Shown here piece after piece: positions 7,210-14,519 of a stretch of DNA of 19,914 nt. A model generated the notes under the pieces. That model worked only from the letters and a program-made list of their open reading frames with translations, did no database searches and was not told where the DNA came from. Source of the DNA: an uncultured Eubacteriales bacterium (lineage in GTDB: Bacteria > Bacillota > Clostridia > Christensenellales > Aristaeellaceae); the NCBI GenBank assembly GCA_900553265.1, contig USDD01000050.1, forward strand, positions 1 to 19,914. Direction: 5' to 3'. Within the stretch, counting starts at the first letter, position 1, and every line of letters begins with the position of its first letter. The position numbers and the translations under genes were made by a program.

Positions 7210-8049
7210 TTACACGCTCCTTGCCCAGACGACACGGGGAATGCCGTTCAGATCGTTGATGACGCCGGCCTCGGCGCACTCCATGCGCTCGGTCAGCAGC
7301 GCGCGCACCGCGTCTGCCTGCCCCGCGCCGACTTCGAGATAGATGCTTCCGCCGGGATTGAGATGCTCCGGCGCGTCGGCGGCGATGCGCCGATAGAACT
7401 CCAGCCCGTCGCCGCCGCCGTCCAGCGCCAGCTGCGGCTCCCGCTGCACCTCGCGCTGCAGAAGCGGCAGATCGCCCGTGGGGATGTAGGGCGGGTTGGA
7501 GGCGATCAGGTCGAATTTCTGATGCCACACCGCGTGGAACAGGTCGCCGTGGCGGATCTCCACGTCCACGCCCAGCCGCCGGGCGTTCTCCCGCACGACC
7601 TCCAGCGCGTCGCGGCTGCAGTCGGCCAGCGTCACGTCCGCGCCCGGCACCAGCGTCTTGACCGACAGGCCGATGGCTCCGCTGCCGGCGCAGAGATCCA
7701 GCATGCGCGGCTTTTCCAGCTGGCGCAGCGCCACGATCACGGCCTCCACCAGCGTCTCGGTGTCCTGCCGGGGAATCAGCACCCGGGAGTCGACGTAAAA
7801 ATTCAGGCCCATGAAGCAGGCGCTGTTGAGCAGATACTGCACCGGCTCGCCCTGCACGCGCCGCTGAAGCAGCGCCTCCAGCCGCTCGTGCTCCTCCGGG
7901 CTGAGGGAGCGATCCGTTTCGAAGTGCATCTCCGAACGGGACAGTCCCAGCGTGTCCTCGGCAATCCAGCGCGAGTCGATCCGCGGATCCGGGCATCCGG
8001 ACTCGGCCAGCGCGTCCTTCGCATGGCGGAGCCATTCTCCGATGGTCAT
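7210..8049 (-). CDS. prmC: peptide chain release factor N5-glutamine methyltransferase
   Basis: PrmC transfers a methyl group from S-adenosylmethionine to the glutamine of the GGQ motif in release factors, raising termination efficiency. The protein has 279 residues. The N-terminal helical domain (1-90) recognises the release factor and ends in GLNFYVDSRVLIPRQDTETL (81-100), the family hallmark. The SAM-binding motif LDLCAGSGAIGLS is at 117-129, and the catalytic NPPY, which holds the target amide, is at 185-188 (ASNPPYIPTGD). ATG 8049 follows an AAAGGGG-like site. It lies 25 bp after the DUF1385 gene and 5 bp before prfA, matching the conserved order in Clostridia. Confidence 0.97.
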   Translation of the reverse strand: MTIGEWLRHAKDALAESGCPDPRIDSRWIAEDTLGLSRSEMHFETDRSLSPEEHERLEALLQRRVQGEPVQYLLNSACFMGLNFYVDSRVLIPRQDTETLVEAVIVALRQLEKPRMLDLCAGSGAIGLSVKTLVPGADVTLADCSRDALEVVRENARRLGVDVEIRHGDLFHAVWHQKFDLIASNPPYIPTGDLPLLQREVQREPQLALDGGGDGLEFYRRIAADAPEHLNPGGSIYLEVGAGQADAVRALLTERMECAEAGVINDLNGIPRVVWARSV

Positions 8050-8074
8050 TGGTCAAAACCCCTTTTTCGTTCGA

Positions 8075-8998
8075 TCATTGCAGACGGCTGTCGCAGGCCG
8101 CGCGGAAGGCGCAGACGGCCACCTCGAGCATCTGATTGTGCGGCTCCATGGAGAACATCTGCTGCAGGAACGTCAGCGGCTTTCGCAGCGCCGCGCCCAG
8201 TCCCTCCGGTCCGGCGTTTTCCAGCGGCAGAATCAGCTCGTCCGCCACCGCCGCCGCCGCCAGCAGCCCGCCAACGCGGAACGCCAGCTGAAGCGCCCAG
8301 CCGTCCACGCGCACGCAGGCGAACAGCACGATGGCCAGCATCGCCGAGATCAGCAGGAACACGCCGTCGCTTTTGTCCGCCAGCCGGGAGGACAGCACCG
8401 CGTCCTCGTGGGAGAAGTTCGGCCCGTAGGCCTCGTAGGCGTTGACCACCTTGTTGGCCGCGCCGCGATACATGCACAGCCGGTTGAGCACCTTCAGGCG
8501 GCTGACCGCCCACACGCCCAGCACCAGCCCCGCCGCGCGGAACGCGCAGCACACGGCGTTGACCGCAAAGCGCGGCACGTCGCCCACGGCGGACAGAATC
8601 CGCTCGGCCAGCCACGGCAGCCCCAGCATCGCCGCCGCCAGTATGGGCGCGATCAGAAGGCCGCTCAGAAGGGCCCAGAGCGCCTGCGGCGTGGTGCGGA
8701 ACAGCCCGGCGAACCGCCGCGCGCCGGCGCTTCCCCGGATGGCCTGCTGCGGCTCCATGCCCGCCGCGCGGTTCAGCCCGGAGAAGAACCGCGCCACCGT
8801 GGAAAACAGCCGAACCACGCCCCGCACCAGCGGAACGCGGCCGAACAGATCCCGGAAGAAGTGGGGCTGCCGCTCCACCAGCACGGCGATGTCCCGCCGC
8901 TCGTCGCGCACCGCGCAGGCCGTGACGTCGCCGAATTCGAACTGCACGCCTTCGGCGACGGGCGTGCCCGAGAGGGGATGACTGCGTTTTCTGGCCAT
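8075..8998 (-). CDS. diverged DUF1385 (YqhQ-like) membrane protein
   Basis: This 307-residue protein has several transmembrane segments in its middle and C-terminal parts (about 105-130, 145-165, 212-230 and 235-255). Position between rpmE and prmC, length and fold order mark it as DUF1385. The family N-terminal GGQAVMEGVMMR-like motif survives only as LSGTPVAEGVQFEFG (9-23), followed by the family-like RVPLVRGVVRLFSTV (54-68). The central family motif, which I remember as YHGAEHKTINCYE, reads YRGAANKVVNAYEA (177-190), losing Glu, His and Cys. The later HPRCGTSF-like motif reads LADKSDGVF, losing His and Cys. The protein is thus a full-length but strongly altered relative. Its function is unknown even for the family. 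ATG follows AGGAG by about 8 nt. Confidence 0.78.
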   Translation of the reverse strand: MARKRSHPLSGTPVAEGVQFEFGDVTACAVRDERRDIAVLVERQPHFFRDLFGRVPLVRGVVRLFSTVARFFSGLNRAAGMEPQQAIRGSAGARRFAGLFRTTPQALWALLSGLLIAPILAAAMLGLPWLAERILSAVGDVPRFAVNAVCCAFRAAGLVLGVWAVSRLKVLNRLCMYRGAANKVVNAYEAYGPNFSHEDAVLSSRLADKSDGVFLLISAMLAIVLFACVRVDGWALQLAFRVGGLLAAAAVADELILPLENAGPEGLGAALRKPLTFLQQMFSMEPHNQMLEVAVCAFRAACDSRLQ

Positions 8999-9023
8999 GG
9001 GCTCTCTCCTACGCTAATATAAT

Positions 9024-9056
9024 AAAAACAGACCGGCGCGCAACAGCGTCGATCTG
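9024..9056 (-). terminator. rho-independent terminator after rpmE
   Basis: On the minus strand, an 11-bp stem (9046-9056 with 9029-9039; one A/C mismatch and one G-U pair) with a 6-nt loop is followed directly by TTTTTATTATATT. It lies about 75 bp after the rpmE stop and just before the DUF1385 start. It would separate rpmE from, or attenuate readthrough into, the DUF1385-prmC-prfA genes. Confidence 0.75.
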
Positions 9057-9088
9057 TCGAGTGTCTTTTACGCGCATTCAAACGGCAA

Positions 9089-9121
9089 AAGCACCGGCCA
9101 AGACAAACTCAGCCGATGCTT
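9089..9121 (-). terminator. possible first terminator hairpin of rpmE
   Basis: On the minus strand, a 10-bp stem (9112-9121 with 9089-9098, including one G-U pair) with a 13-nt loop begins 8 bp after the rpmE stop. Only a short TTTT follows, so it may be a weak terminator or a 3'-end stabiliser ahead of the stronger hairpin at 9024-9056. Confidence 0.4.
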
Positions 9122-9129
9122 GCTGTTTC

Positions 9130-9327
9130 CTACATGCCGTAACGCTTCTTGAAGCGATCCACACGTCCGCCGGTGTCAACCAGCTTCTGCTTGCCCGTGT
9201 AGAAAGGATGGCACTTCGAGCAGATATCGACGCGCAGCTCCTTCTTCACAGAACCGGTCTCAAAGGTCTCGCCGCAGATGCAGCGCACGACCGCCTTGCC
9301 GTAATTCGGATGGATTTTCTCTTTCAT
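9130..9327 (-). CDS. rpmE: 50S ribosomal protein L31, zinc-binding type
   Basis: L31 is a small protein of the large subunit that helps bridge to the 30S subunit. The 65-residue sequence starts MKEKIHPNYGKAVVRCICGE and ends VDTGGRVDRFKKRYGM, both typical of the family. Four cysteines (16, 18, 36 and 39; CIC and CSKC) identify the zinc-containing C+ form, which is usually the version used when zinc is plentiful and is replaced by a C- paralogue during zinc limitation. ATG 9327 is chosen over an in-frame GTG three codons upstream because that GTG overlaps the AGGTG ribosome binding site and relatives begin MKxxIHP. The gene has its own promoter and a structured leader. Confidence 0.97.
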   Translation of the reverse strand: MKEKIHPNYGKAVVRCICGETFETGSVKKELRVDICSKCHPFYTGKQKLVDTGGRVDRFKKRYGM

Positions 9328-9346
9328 GGTTTTCACCTCACTCTAA

Positions 9347-9390
9347 CCGGACTGTCGACCCTCCGGCGTGATCGGCATCCGATTAATCAC
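9347..9390 (-). promoter_or_regulatory. structured 5' leader of rpmE (possible L31 autoregulatory leader)
   Basis: The leader of about 65 nt contains two consecutive hairpins on the minus strand. The first pairs GTGAT (9386-9390) with ATCAC (9368-9372) and CGG with CCG around a 3-nt loop, with a 4-nt bulge. The second pairs CCGGA (9362-9366) with TCCGG (9347-9351) around a 10-nt loop. The AGGTG ribosome binding site follows within 10 nt. Leaders bound by L31 itself are known in several phyla, including Firmicutes; whether this one belongs to that class is inference. Confidence 0.42.
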
Positions 9391-9399
9391 ACAACAGGA

Positions 9400-9428
9400 A
9401 TTATAGCACGTTTCGCTCCGCGCTTCAA
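9400..9428 (-). promoter_or_regulatory. sigma-A promoter for rpmE
   Basis: On the minus strand, TTGAAG (9423-9428) and a perfect TATAAT (9400-9405) are separated by 17 bp. Transcription would start near 9393 and give a leader of about 65 nt. Confidence 0.8.
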
Positions 9429-9457
9429 GGGGTTTGACGCGATTTTACATGTTTGCC

Positions 9458-10354
9458 TCAATTATCCGCCCGGAAGCGGTTCACGCCCCACACGCCGAAG
9501 AGGATCAGCGCCGCGGCCAGGGCCTGGGGCAGCGTGAAGGTCTCGCCGCCGATGAACACGCCCGCCAGCACCGAGACCACCGTGGCCAGCCCGCCGAAGA
9601 TGGTGGACGCCGCCACGGGCAGGTATTTCAGCGAATAGTTGATCAGCAGATACGCCGCCACCGACGACAGCAGGCCCAGATAGAGCACGCCCACGGTAAA
9701 ATCGCGGCTGGCGAAAGCCTCGCGCAGCGCGCCGGGCAGCGCCGCGCCGTACTGAACCGCCGCCAGCGCCGTAAAGCACGCAAAGCCCACGGCGAACATG
9801 ATATAGGTCATCTCGAAGGCCGTGAATTCCTTCGACAGCCTGCGCGCCAGAATGGGATGGAGCGCGCCGACGGTGTAGGCTCCCAGCAGGCACAGACAGC
9901 CCACCGCCGTGGTGGAGCCGCCCGCGGCGTTCATCAGCGAGATCAGCATTACGCCCAGCATGGACAGCCCTGCGCAGATCCACTGCTTCAGAGTGGGCCG
10001 CTCCCGCAGAATCAGCGCGCCCAGCGCGATGGCCAGCGCCGGGCTGATGGACGAGACCACGCCCGCGAAGGACGACGCGGCGTACTTCAGGCCGTAGTTC
10101 TCCAGCAGGAAGTACAGCACCGGCTGCAGAACGCCCATCAGAACCGCCATGCCCACGGGCTTGCCCTTCAGGCGCAGCCGTCCCGCCCGGCACAGCAGCA
10201 TCAGATTCAGCGCCAGAAACGTCACCGCGAACCGCACCGCCAGCAGCAGCGACGGCTCCGCCGCGCCCAGCGCCATTTTGGAAAAGAGATAGCTCAGGCC
10301 AAAGATCGAATAGGCCCCTCCCGCCGCGAGCATGGCGCGGGTGTTGTTTTTCAT
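9458..10354 (-). CDS. EamA/DMT-superfamily transporter
   Basis: This 298-residue integral membrane protein has about ten hydrophobic helices arranged as two EamA repeats. The first begins near residue 8 (MLAAGGAYSIFGLSYLFSKM) and the second near 145 (LCLLGAYTVGALHPILAR). The family mostly exports amino acids, nucleosides or other metabolites; the substrate cannot be read from the sequence. ATG 10354 is chosen because AAAGGA lies 9 nt upstream and the protein then begins MKNNTRAM before the first helix; the in-frame ATG 14 codons upstream lacks such a site. A consensus promoter lies upstream. No terminator hairpin was seen between its stop and the rpmE promoter, so it may read into rpmE. Confidence 0.88.
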   Translation of the reverse strand: MKNNTRAMLAAGGAYSIFGLSYLFSKMALGAAEPSLLLAVRFAVTFLALNLMLLCRAGRLRLKGKPVGMAVLMGVLQPVLYFLLENYGLKYAASSFAGVVSSISPALAIALGALILRERPTLKQWICAGLSMLGVMLISLMNAAGGSTTAVGCLCLLGAYTVGALHPILARRLSKEFTAFEMTYIMFAVGFACFTALAAVQYGAALPGALREAFASRDFTVGVLYLGLLSSVAAYLLINYSLKYLPVAASTIFGGLATVVSVLAGVFIGGETFTLPQALAAALILFGVWGVNRFRADN

Positions 10355-10395
10355 TGCGTCCAGTCCTTTCCTCTGTAAAAAAGCATGCGAGAGCA

Positions 10396-10424
10396 ATTAT
10401 AGCAGATTCGCCCCCGCGCGGCAA
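10396..10424 (-). promoter_or_regulatory. sigma-A promoter for the EamA transporter gene
   Basis: On the minus strand, TTGCCG (10419-10424) and a perfect TATAAT (10396-10401) are separated by 17 bp, about 40 bp before the start codon. The rest of the divergent gap up to 10589 shows no equally clear promoter for the SGNH gene on the plus strand. Confidence 0.75.
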
Positions 10425-10589
10425 GGCATTGGAGAGAAAAACATCCCGGAAAAGAGACGACCTTTCCCGCGCAAAAACTTCCCCTCCCGCCGCCGGGCGG
10501 CAGGGTTTTCCATTCGCCGCGTCGAATTTTCTCGCCGTCGCCGTGAAAAACCGGCCTTGCGCAAACATTATAGAGAGGAACAAAAAATC

Positions 10590-11324
10590 ATGATGAAGAC
10601 GCTTGAGAAAATCTCCGCGAGGAATAAGGACGCGTGGAATCAGCCTGTGGTGAGCGTCGCCTGTCTGGGCGACAGCGTGACCCACGGCTGCTTCGAGGTG
10701 TTCATGAACCGCTTTGGCCAGATCGACACCCGCTATCGCCCGGATCGCGGCTACGCCGCCCAGCTGCGGCGCAGGCTCGACGCGCTGTATCCCGCCGCGG
10801 CGGTGAGCGTGCTCAACGCCGGCGTGTCCGGCGGAAACGCAGTCCACGGCCTTGCGCGGCTGGAGCGCGACGTGCTGTCCCACAAGCCAGATCTGGTGAT
10901 CGTCAACTTCGCGCTGAACGATTCCTGCGGCGGACTGGAAAAGCTGGAGGACTACAGGCGCGCCATGGCCGCCATTTTCGATCAGGTGCTGGCCTCGGGC
11001 GCGGAGTGCATGCTGCTGACCCCGAACCGCATGTGCGCCTACGTCGCGCCGTCCGTGAAGGACGCGGCGCTCGTCCGCGCGGCGGAGGACTGCTCGAAGG
11101 TTCAAAATAGCGGCGTGCTGGACGCGTATGTGGACGCGGCGCGGGCGCTGGCGCGGGAGCGGAAAATCCCCGTCGCCGACGCGTATGCCGAGTGGAACCG
11201 ACTCGAGCGTGCGGGCGTGGACACCACGGCGCTGCTGGCCAACGACATCAACCATCCCACCGAGGACATGCACGGCGTGTTCGTGGAGAAAATCATGGAC
11301 GCGCTGCTGCGAGGGGAGGGCTGA
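10590..11324 (+). CDS. SGNH/GDSL-family hydrolase (probable carbohydrate esterase)
   Basis: This 244-residue serine hydrolase carries the four SGNH blocks: CLGDSVTHG with the nucleophile Ser29 (block I), LNAGVSGGNA around 76-84 (block II), NFALNDS with Asn110 (block III) and DINHPTEDMHG with Asp219 and His222 (block V). No signal peptide is present, so it acts in the cytoplasm. Relatives deacetylate sugars or cleave other small esters. Placement 3 bp before a GH36 glycosidase suggests it removes acyl groups from the same glycans. ATG 10590 follows GAGAGGA by 10 nt; the frame is open further upstream to 10332, but that part is low-complexity and overlaps the divergent promoter. The stop is 3 bp before the next start, and the next gene's ribosome binding site lies inside its last codons. 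Confidence 0.88.
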   Translation: MMKTLEKISARNKDAWNQPVVSVACLGDSVTHGCFEVFMNRFGQIDTRYRPDRGYAAQLRRRLDALYPAAAVSVLNAGVSGGNAVHGLARLERDVLSHKPDLVIVNFALNDSCGGLEKLEDYRRAMAAIFDQVLASGAECMLLTPNRMCAYVAPSVKDAALVRAAEDCSKVQNSGVLDAYVDAARALARERKIPVADAYAEWNRLERAGVDTTALLANDINHPTEDMHGVFVEKIMDALLRGEG

Positions 11325-11327
11325 GCC

Positions 11328-13289
11328 GTGCGCAGATATAATCTGCCCGGAGATCGGGCGCTGCTGAAAAACCTGCTGGCGGAAATCCCGCCCGTGTCGC
11401 TGATCTATGGCGGGCGGCATATGACCATTGCGGAGCTTTCGCCGCAGATCGAGCGCGAGGCTCTGGACGAAACCCGGACGCGCACCCTTTTCTCCGCCGC
11501 GCTGGACAAACACATGACGCTGCGCGTCGAGCGCGTCGACCATGCCGACTTCCCCGCCGCGGAATGGACGGCCTTTGTGGAAAACCATGGAGAAGCGCCC
11601 TCGGCGCTGCTGGAGGACTTCTGCGTCTTTGACGGCGCGCTGAGGGGCGAAAACCCCGTGCTGCTCCACGGCAACGGCGACACCTGCGACGAGAGCGGCT
11701 ACGAATGGTTCCGAGAGCCGGTTACCGCGCCCATCGCGATGCAGCCCACCGACGGAACCTCCTGCAGGGGTGCGTTTCCCTATATGCGCCTGTGCTTCGA
11801 CGGCTTCTGCGTCAATCTCGCCGTGGGCTGGCCGGCCAAATGGCGCGCCGAGATTGCTCCCGCGCCCGACGGCGCGCTTCTTCGCGTGCGTCAGGCGCGC
11901 TGCCGCATGGTCGTCCGCCCCGGCGAGACGATGCGCACGCCCCGGATGGCGCTGACCGTCTCCGAGGGCGGCGACGACCGCGCGCGCAATCTCTGGCGGC
12001 GCTGGTATCTCGCCCACGTGCTGCCGCGAACCGACGGCGGGCCGCCGGAGCCCAGGTGCTTCATGCATCTGCTGGGCGCGGCGGGCATGCCCGACTTCAC
12101 CGGCGCGACGGAGGAAAATCAGCTCCATGCGCTGAACGAGACCCTGCGCCGCGGGCTGCATCCGGACGTGTGGTGGATCGACGCGGGCTGGTATCCCTGC
12201 GCCGGCGTGTGGACGACCACCGGCACCTGGAAGCCCTCCCCGAAGCGCTTCCCCCGCGGCCTCGCGCCGCTGGGAGAGCGCTGCAAGGAGGCCGGAATGG
12301 AGATGCTGCTCTGGTTCGAGCCGGAGCGCGTGCGCGAGAACACCGAGTGGGATCGGGAGCATCCGGAATGGCTGCTGTTCCACAACGAGCCCGACGGCTC
12401 CCTCGACCCCAACCGCCTCGTCAATCTGGGCGATCCCGCCGTCCTCGCCGCCGTGACCGATCGGATCGACGCGATTCTGAAGGAGAGCCGCGCCAGTATC
12501 TATCGGCAGGACTTCAACTTCGATCCCGAGCCCTTCTGGGTTCAGAACGAGACGGACGACCGCGTCGGCGCGCTGGAAAACCTGCACGTGCAGGGCTATC
12601 TGGCCCTCTGGGACGCGCTGCGGGCGCGCAATCCCGGCCTGTGGATCGACTCCTGCGCGTCCGGCGGGCGGCGCAACGATCTGGAGACCATGCGCCGGGC
12701 CGTGCCGCTGCATTACACCGACGTGGGCTACGGCAACCATCCCATCAAGCAGAAGCAGCACCGGCAGATGTTCGAGTGGCTCCCCTATTTCCGCGCCCAC
12801 AACATGAACTGGGACGACCCGGAGACGGGCGAGTACAGCCGGAAGAACCGCCTGCCCGACGAGTACTCCGATCTGGTGGCCATGGCCCCGGCGCTGACGG
12901 ACATGACCTCCTTCGACGCGCCCGACGAGGCCTTCGCGCTGTCCGCGCGGATGCAGCCCCTCTGGCGGCGCGCCGCGAAGCGGATGATGGAGGGCGATTA
13001 CTATCCGCTGACCGAGTGCCGCAAATCCCGGGAGGACTTTTACGCCATGCAGTTCCACGATCCCGACCGCGGGCGCGGCTTCTTCGAGGTGGTGAGCAAC
13101 AACCGAAACCCGAACCGCGTCTATCCCCTTCGCCTGAAGGCCCTTTCGCCGAAGGCGCTCTACCGCGTTTCCGACGGCCTGACCGGCGAAACGGTCAGCC
13201 AGACCGGCGAAGCGCTGATGGGCGGCGTGGAAATCGAGCTGTCCCCGCGCAGCGGAAAGCTGTGCTTCTACGAAGAAATCAAAGAATGA
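11328..13289 (+). CDS. glycoside hydrolase family 36, alpha-galactosidase type
   Basis: This 653-residue cytoplasmic enzyme is a retaining clan GH-D glycosidase, most often an alpha-galactosidase acting on melibiose/raffinose-type sugars. An N-terminal beta-sandwich (about 20-240, starting PPVSLIYGGRHMTIAEL) precedes the TIM barrel with VWWIDAGWY (281-289) and LLWFEPERV (327-335). The likely nucleophile is Asp395 in IYRQDFNFDP, and the likely acid/base is Asp465 after SCASGGRRNDLETMRRAVP (442-460). GTG at 11328 follows a GGGAGGG site by 7 nt, and relatives align across the segment just after it, so this start is preferred over the later ATG. No signal peptide. The nucleophile region reads RQDFN rather than the common KWDxN, so specificity may differ. 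A strong terminator follows. Confidence 0.9.
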   Translation: MRRYNLPGDRALLKNLLAEIPPVSLIYGGRHMTIAELSPQIEREALDETRTRTLFSAALDKHMTLRVERVDHADFPAAEWTAFVENHGEAPSALLEDFCVFDGALRGENPVLLHGNGDTCDESGYEWFREPVTAPIAMQPTDGTSCRGAFPYMRLCFDGFCVNLAVGWPAKWRAEIAPAPDGALLRVRQARCRMVVRPGETMRTPRMALTVSEGGDDRARNLWRRWYLAHVLPRTDGGPPEPRCFMHLLGAAGMPDFTGATEENQLHALNETLRRGLHPDVWWIDAGWYPCAGVWTTTGTWKPSPKRFPRGLAPLGERCKEAGMEMLLWFEPERVRENTEWDREHPEWLLFHNEPDGSLDPNRLVNLGDPAVLAAVTDRIDAILKESRASIYRQDFNFDPEPFWVQNETDDRVGALENLHVQGYLALWDALRARNPGLWIDSCASGGRRNDLETMRRAVPLHYTDVGYGNHPIKQKQHRQMFEWLPYFRAHNMNWDDPETGEYSRKNRLPDEYSDLVAMAPALTDMTSFDAPDEAFALSARMQPLWRRAAKRMMEGDYYPLTECRKSREDFYAMQFHDPDRGRGFFEVVSNNRNPNRVYPLRLKALSPKALYRVSDGLTGETVSQTGEALMGGVEIELSPRSGKLCFYEEIKE

Positions 13290-13294
13290 ATCCC

Positions 13295-13331
13295 CGGCGC
13301 GGGCTGAGCAATCTCAGCCCGCGCCGATTTT
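13295..13331 (+). terminator. rho-independent terminator of the SGNH-GH36 operon
   Basis: A perfect 14-bp GC-rich stem (13295-13308 with 13313-13326) with loop CAAT is followed by ATTTTT. It begins 6 bp after the GH36 stop codon. Confidence 0.95.
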
Positions 13332-13353
13332 TCCCCATTTCCGCTCAATCCTC

Positions 13354-13382
13354 TTGACGCATGCGCCGTTTTACGGTTTAAT
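13354..13382 (+). promoter_or_regulatory. sigma-A promoter for the alcohol dehydrogenase operon
   Basis: TTGACG (13354-13359) and TTTAAT (13377-13382) are separated by 17 bp, each one mismatch from consensus. The start site would be near 13389, giving a leader of about 50 nt. No operator-like repeat stands out beside it. Confidence 0.8.
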
Positions 13383-13441
13383 AAAGGCAGCGTCATGTTC
13401 TGACAAATCGAAGCATCTTACATAACGAAAGGAGAAATCTC

Positions 13442-14503
13442 ATGAACCAGAAGATTCTCGGAGCGATTCTGCCCGGCAACAGCACCGTGGAGCTGAAGGA
13501 ATTCGACATGCCCAAGCCCGGCCACGGCCAGGTGCTGGTCAAGACCAAGGCGTCCACCATCTGCGGCTCGGACATCCGCTGCATCTACCGCGCCCACGTG
13601 GGCAAGGGGCCCGAGGGCTATCAGCCCGGCATGATCGCCGGCCACGAGCCCTGCGGAATCATCGTCGAGGAGGGCGAGGGCCTCAGGCGCTTCAGGAAGG
13701 GCGACCGGGTCATCGTCTATCACATCTCCGGCTGCGGCGTGTGCTACGACTGCCGCCGCGGCTACTACATCTCCTGCAAGAGCAGGTATCGCGCGGCCTA
13801 CGGCTGGCAGCGCAACGGCGGCATGTCGCCCTACATGCTCTGCGACGAGAAGGATCTCATCGCCCTGCCGGACGAGCTTAGCTATGAGGACGGCGCGCAG
13901 GTGGCCTGCGGCTTCGGCACCTGCTACGAGGCGCTGATGAAGATCGGCGTTTCGGGCAACGATCGCGTGCTGGTGACGGGCCTCGGCCCCGTGGGCCTGG
14001 CCGCGCTGATGCTGGCGAAGGCCATGGGCTGCGACAAGACCATCGGCTGCGACGTGAACGAGGAGCGCATGCAGCTGGCGAAGGATCTGGGCCTTACGGA
14101 CTACGTGTTCAATTCCGCCGACGCGGAGGCCTGCGAAAAGCAGATCATGGACGTGACCGGCGGCTTCGGCTGCGAGCGCGCCGTGGACTGCTCGGCCAAC
14201 AACGCCGCCCGGGCGATGGCCATCCGCTGCACCCGGGAATGGGGCAAGATGGCCATGGTGGGCGAGGGCAGCGACGTGACGTTCCGCCCCTCGGAGGACA
14301 TCATGCACGGCCAGAAGACCATCTATGGCAGCTGGGTCACGTCTCTTTGGCGCATGGAGGAGCTGGTGGAGCATCTGGTGCGCTGGGGCGTCCATCCGGA
14401 CAGGCTCATCACCCACCGCTTCGAACTCAAGGACGTGGACAAGGCCTACGCGCTGATGGCCTCGGGCCATTGCGGCAAGGTCGCCGTCGTCTATCCCGAC
14501 TGA
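13442..14503 (+). CDS. zinc-dependent alcohol dehydrogenase (medium-chain, sorbitol/threonine dehydrogenase-like)
   Basis: This 353-residue NAD(P)-dependent enzyme oxidises a secondary alcohol or polyol, or runs in reverse. The catalytic zinc ligands are Cys41 (TICGSD) and His68-Glu69 (AGHEPCG). The structural zinc site has Cys98, Cys101, Cys104 and Cys112 in GCGVCYDCRRGYYISC. The Rossmann cofactor motif is VLVTGLGPVGLAALML near residue 180. ATG follows AAAGGAG by 7 nt. It is the first gene of a four-gene plus-strand operon; the aldo/keto reductase starts 16 bp later, so the two probably act in sequence on one sugar or polyol. The substrate cannot be named from the sequence; sorbitol, threitol or inositol-type polyols are possible. 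Confidence 0.92.
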   Translation: MNQKILGAILPGNSTVELKEFDMPKPGHGQVLVKTKASTICGSDIRCIYRAHVGKGPEGYQPGMIAGHEPCGIIVEEGEGLRRFRKGDRVIVYHISGCGVCYDCRRGYYISCKSRYRAAYGWQRNGGMSPYMLCDEKDLIALPDELSYEDGAQVACGFGTCYEALMKIGVSGNDRVLVTGLGPVGLAALMLAKAMGCDKTIGCDVNEERMQLAKDLGLTDYVFNSADAEACEKQIMDVTGGFGCERAVDCSANNAARAMAIRCTREWGKMAMVGEGSDVTFRPSEDIMHGQKTIYGSWVTSLWRMEELVEHLVRWGVHPDRLITHRFELKDVDKAYALMASGHCGKVAVVYPD

Positions 14504-14519
14504 CGGGGAGGTGCGCGCC

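Noticed and set aside
7205..8056. Upstream in-frame extension of prfA through the prmC region
   Set aside because: It is a shadow of prmC, whose own frame carries the NPPY and SAM motifs; RF1 has its normal length from the GTG at 7204.
9016..9043. Promoter TTGCGC-16-TATATT for the DUF1385-prmC-prfA genes
   Set aside because: The start site would fall on the ribosome binding site of the DUF1385 gene, and the -35 box lies inside a terminator stem; the T-rich run is better explained as the terminator tail.
10332..10589. 86-residue N-terminal extension of the SGNH hydrolase
   Set aside because: It overlaps the divergent EamA start and promoter, is low-complexity, and the ATG at 10590 has a ribosome binding site and gives the normal start of the fold.
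9462..13058. Minus-strand open frame of 1198 codons
   Set aside because: It runs antisense to the GH36 and SGNH genes and through another frame of the EamA gene; it is composition-driven and has no domain.
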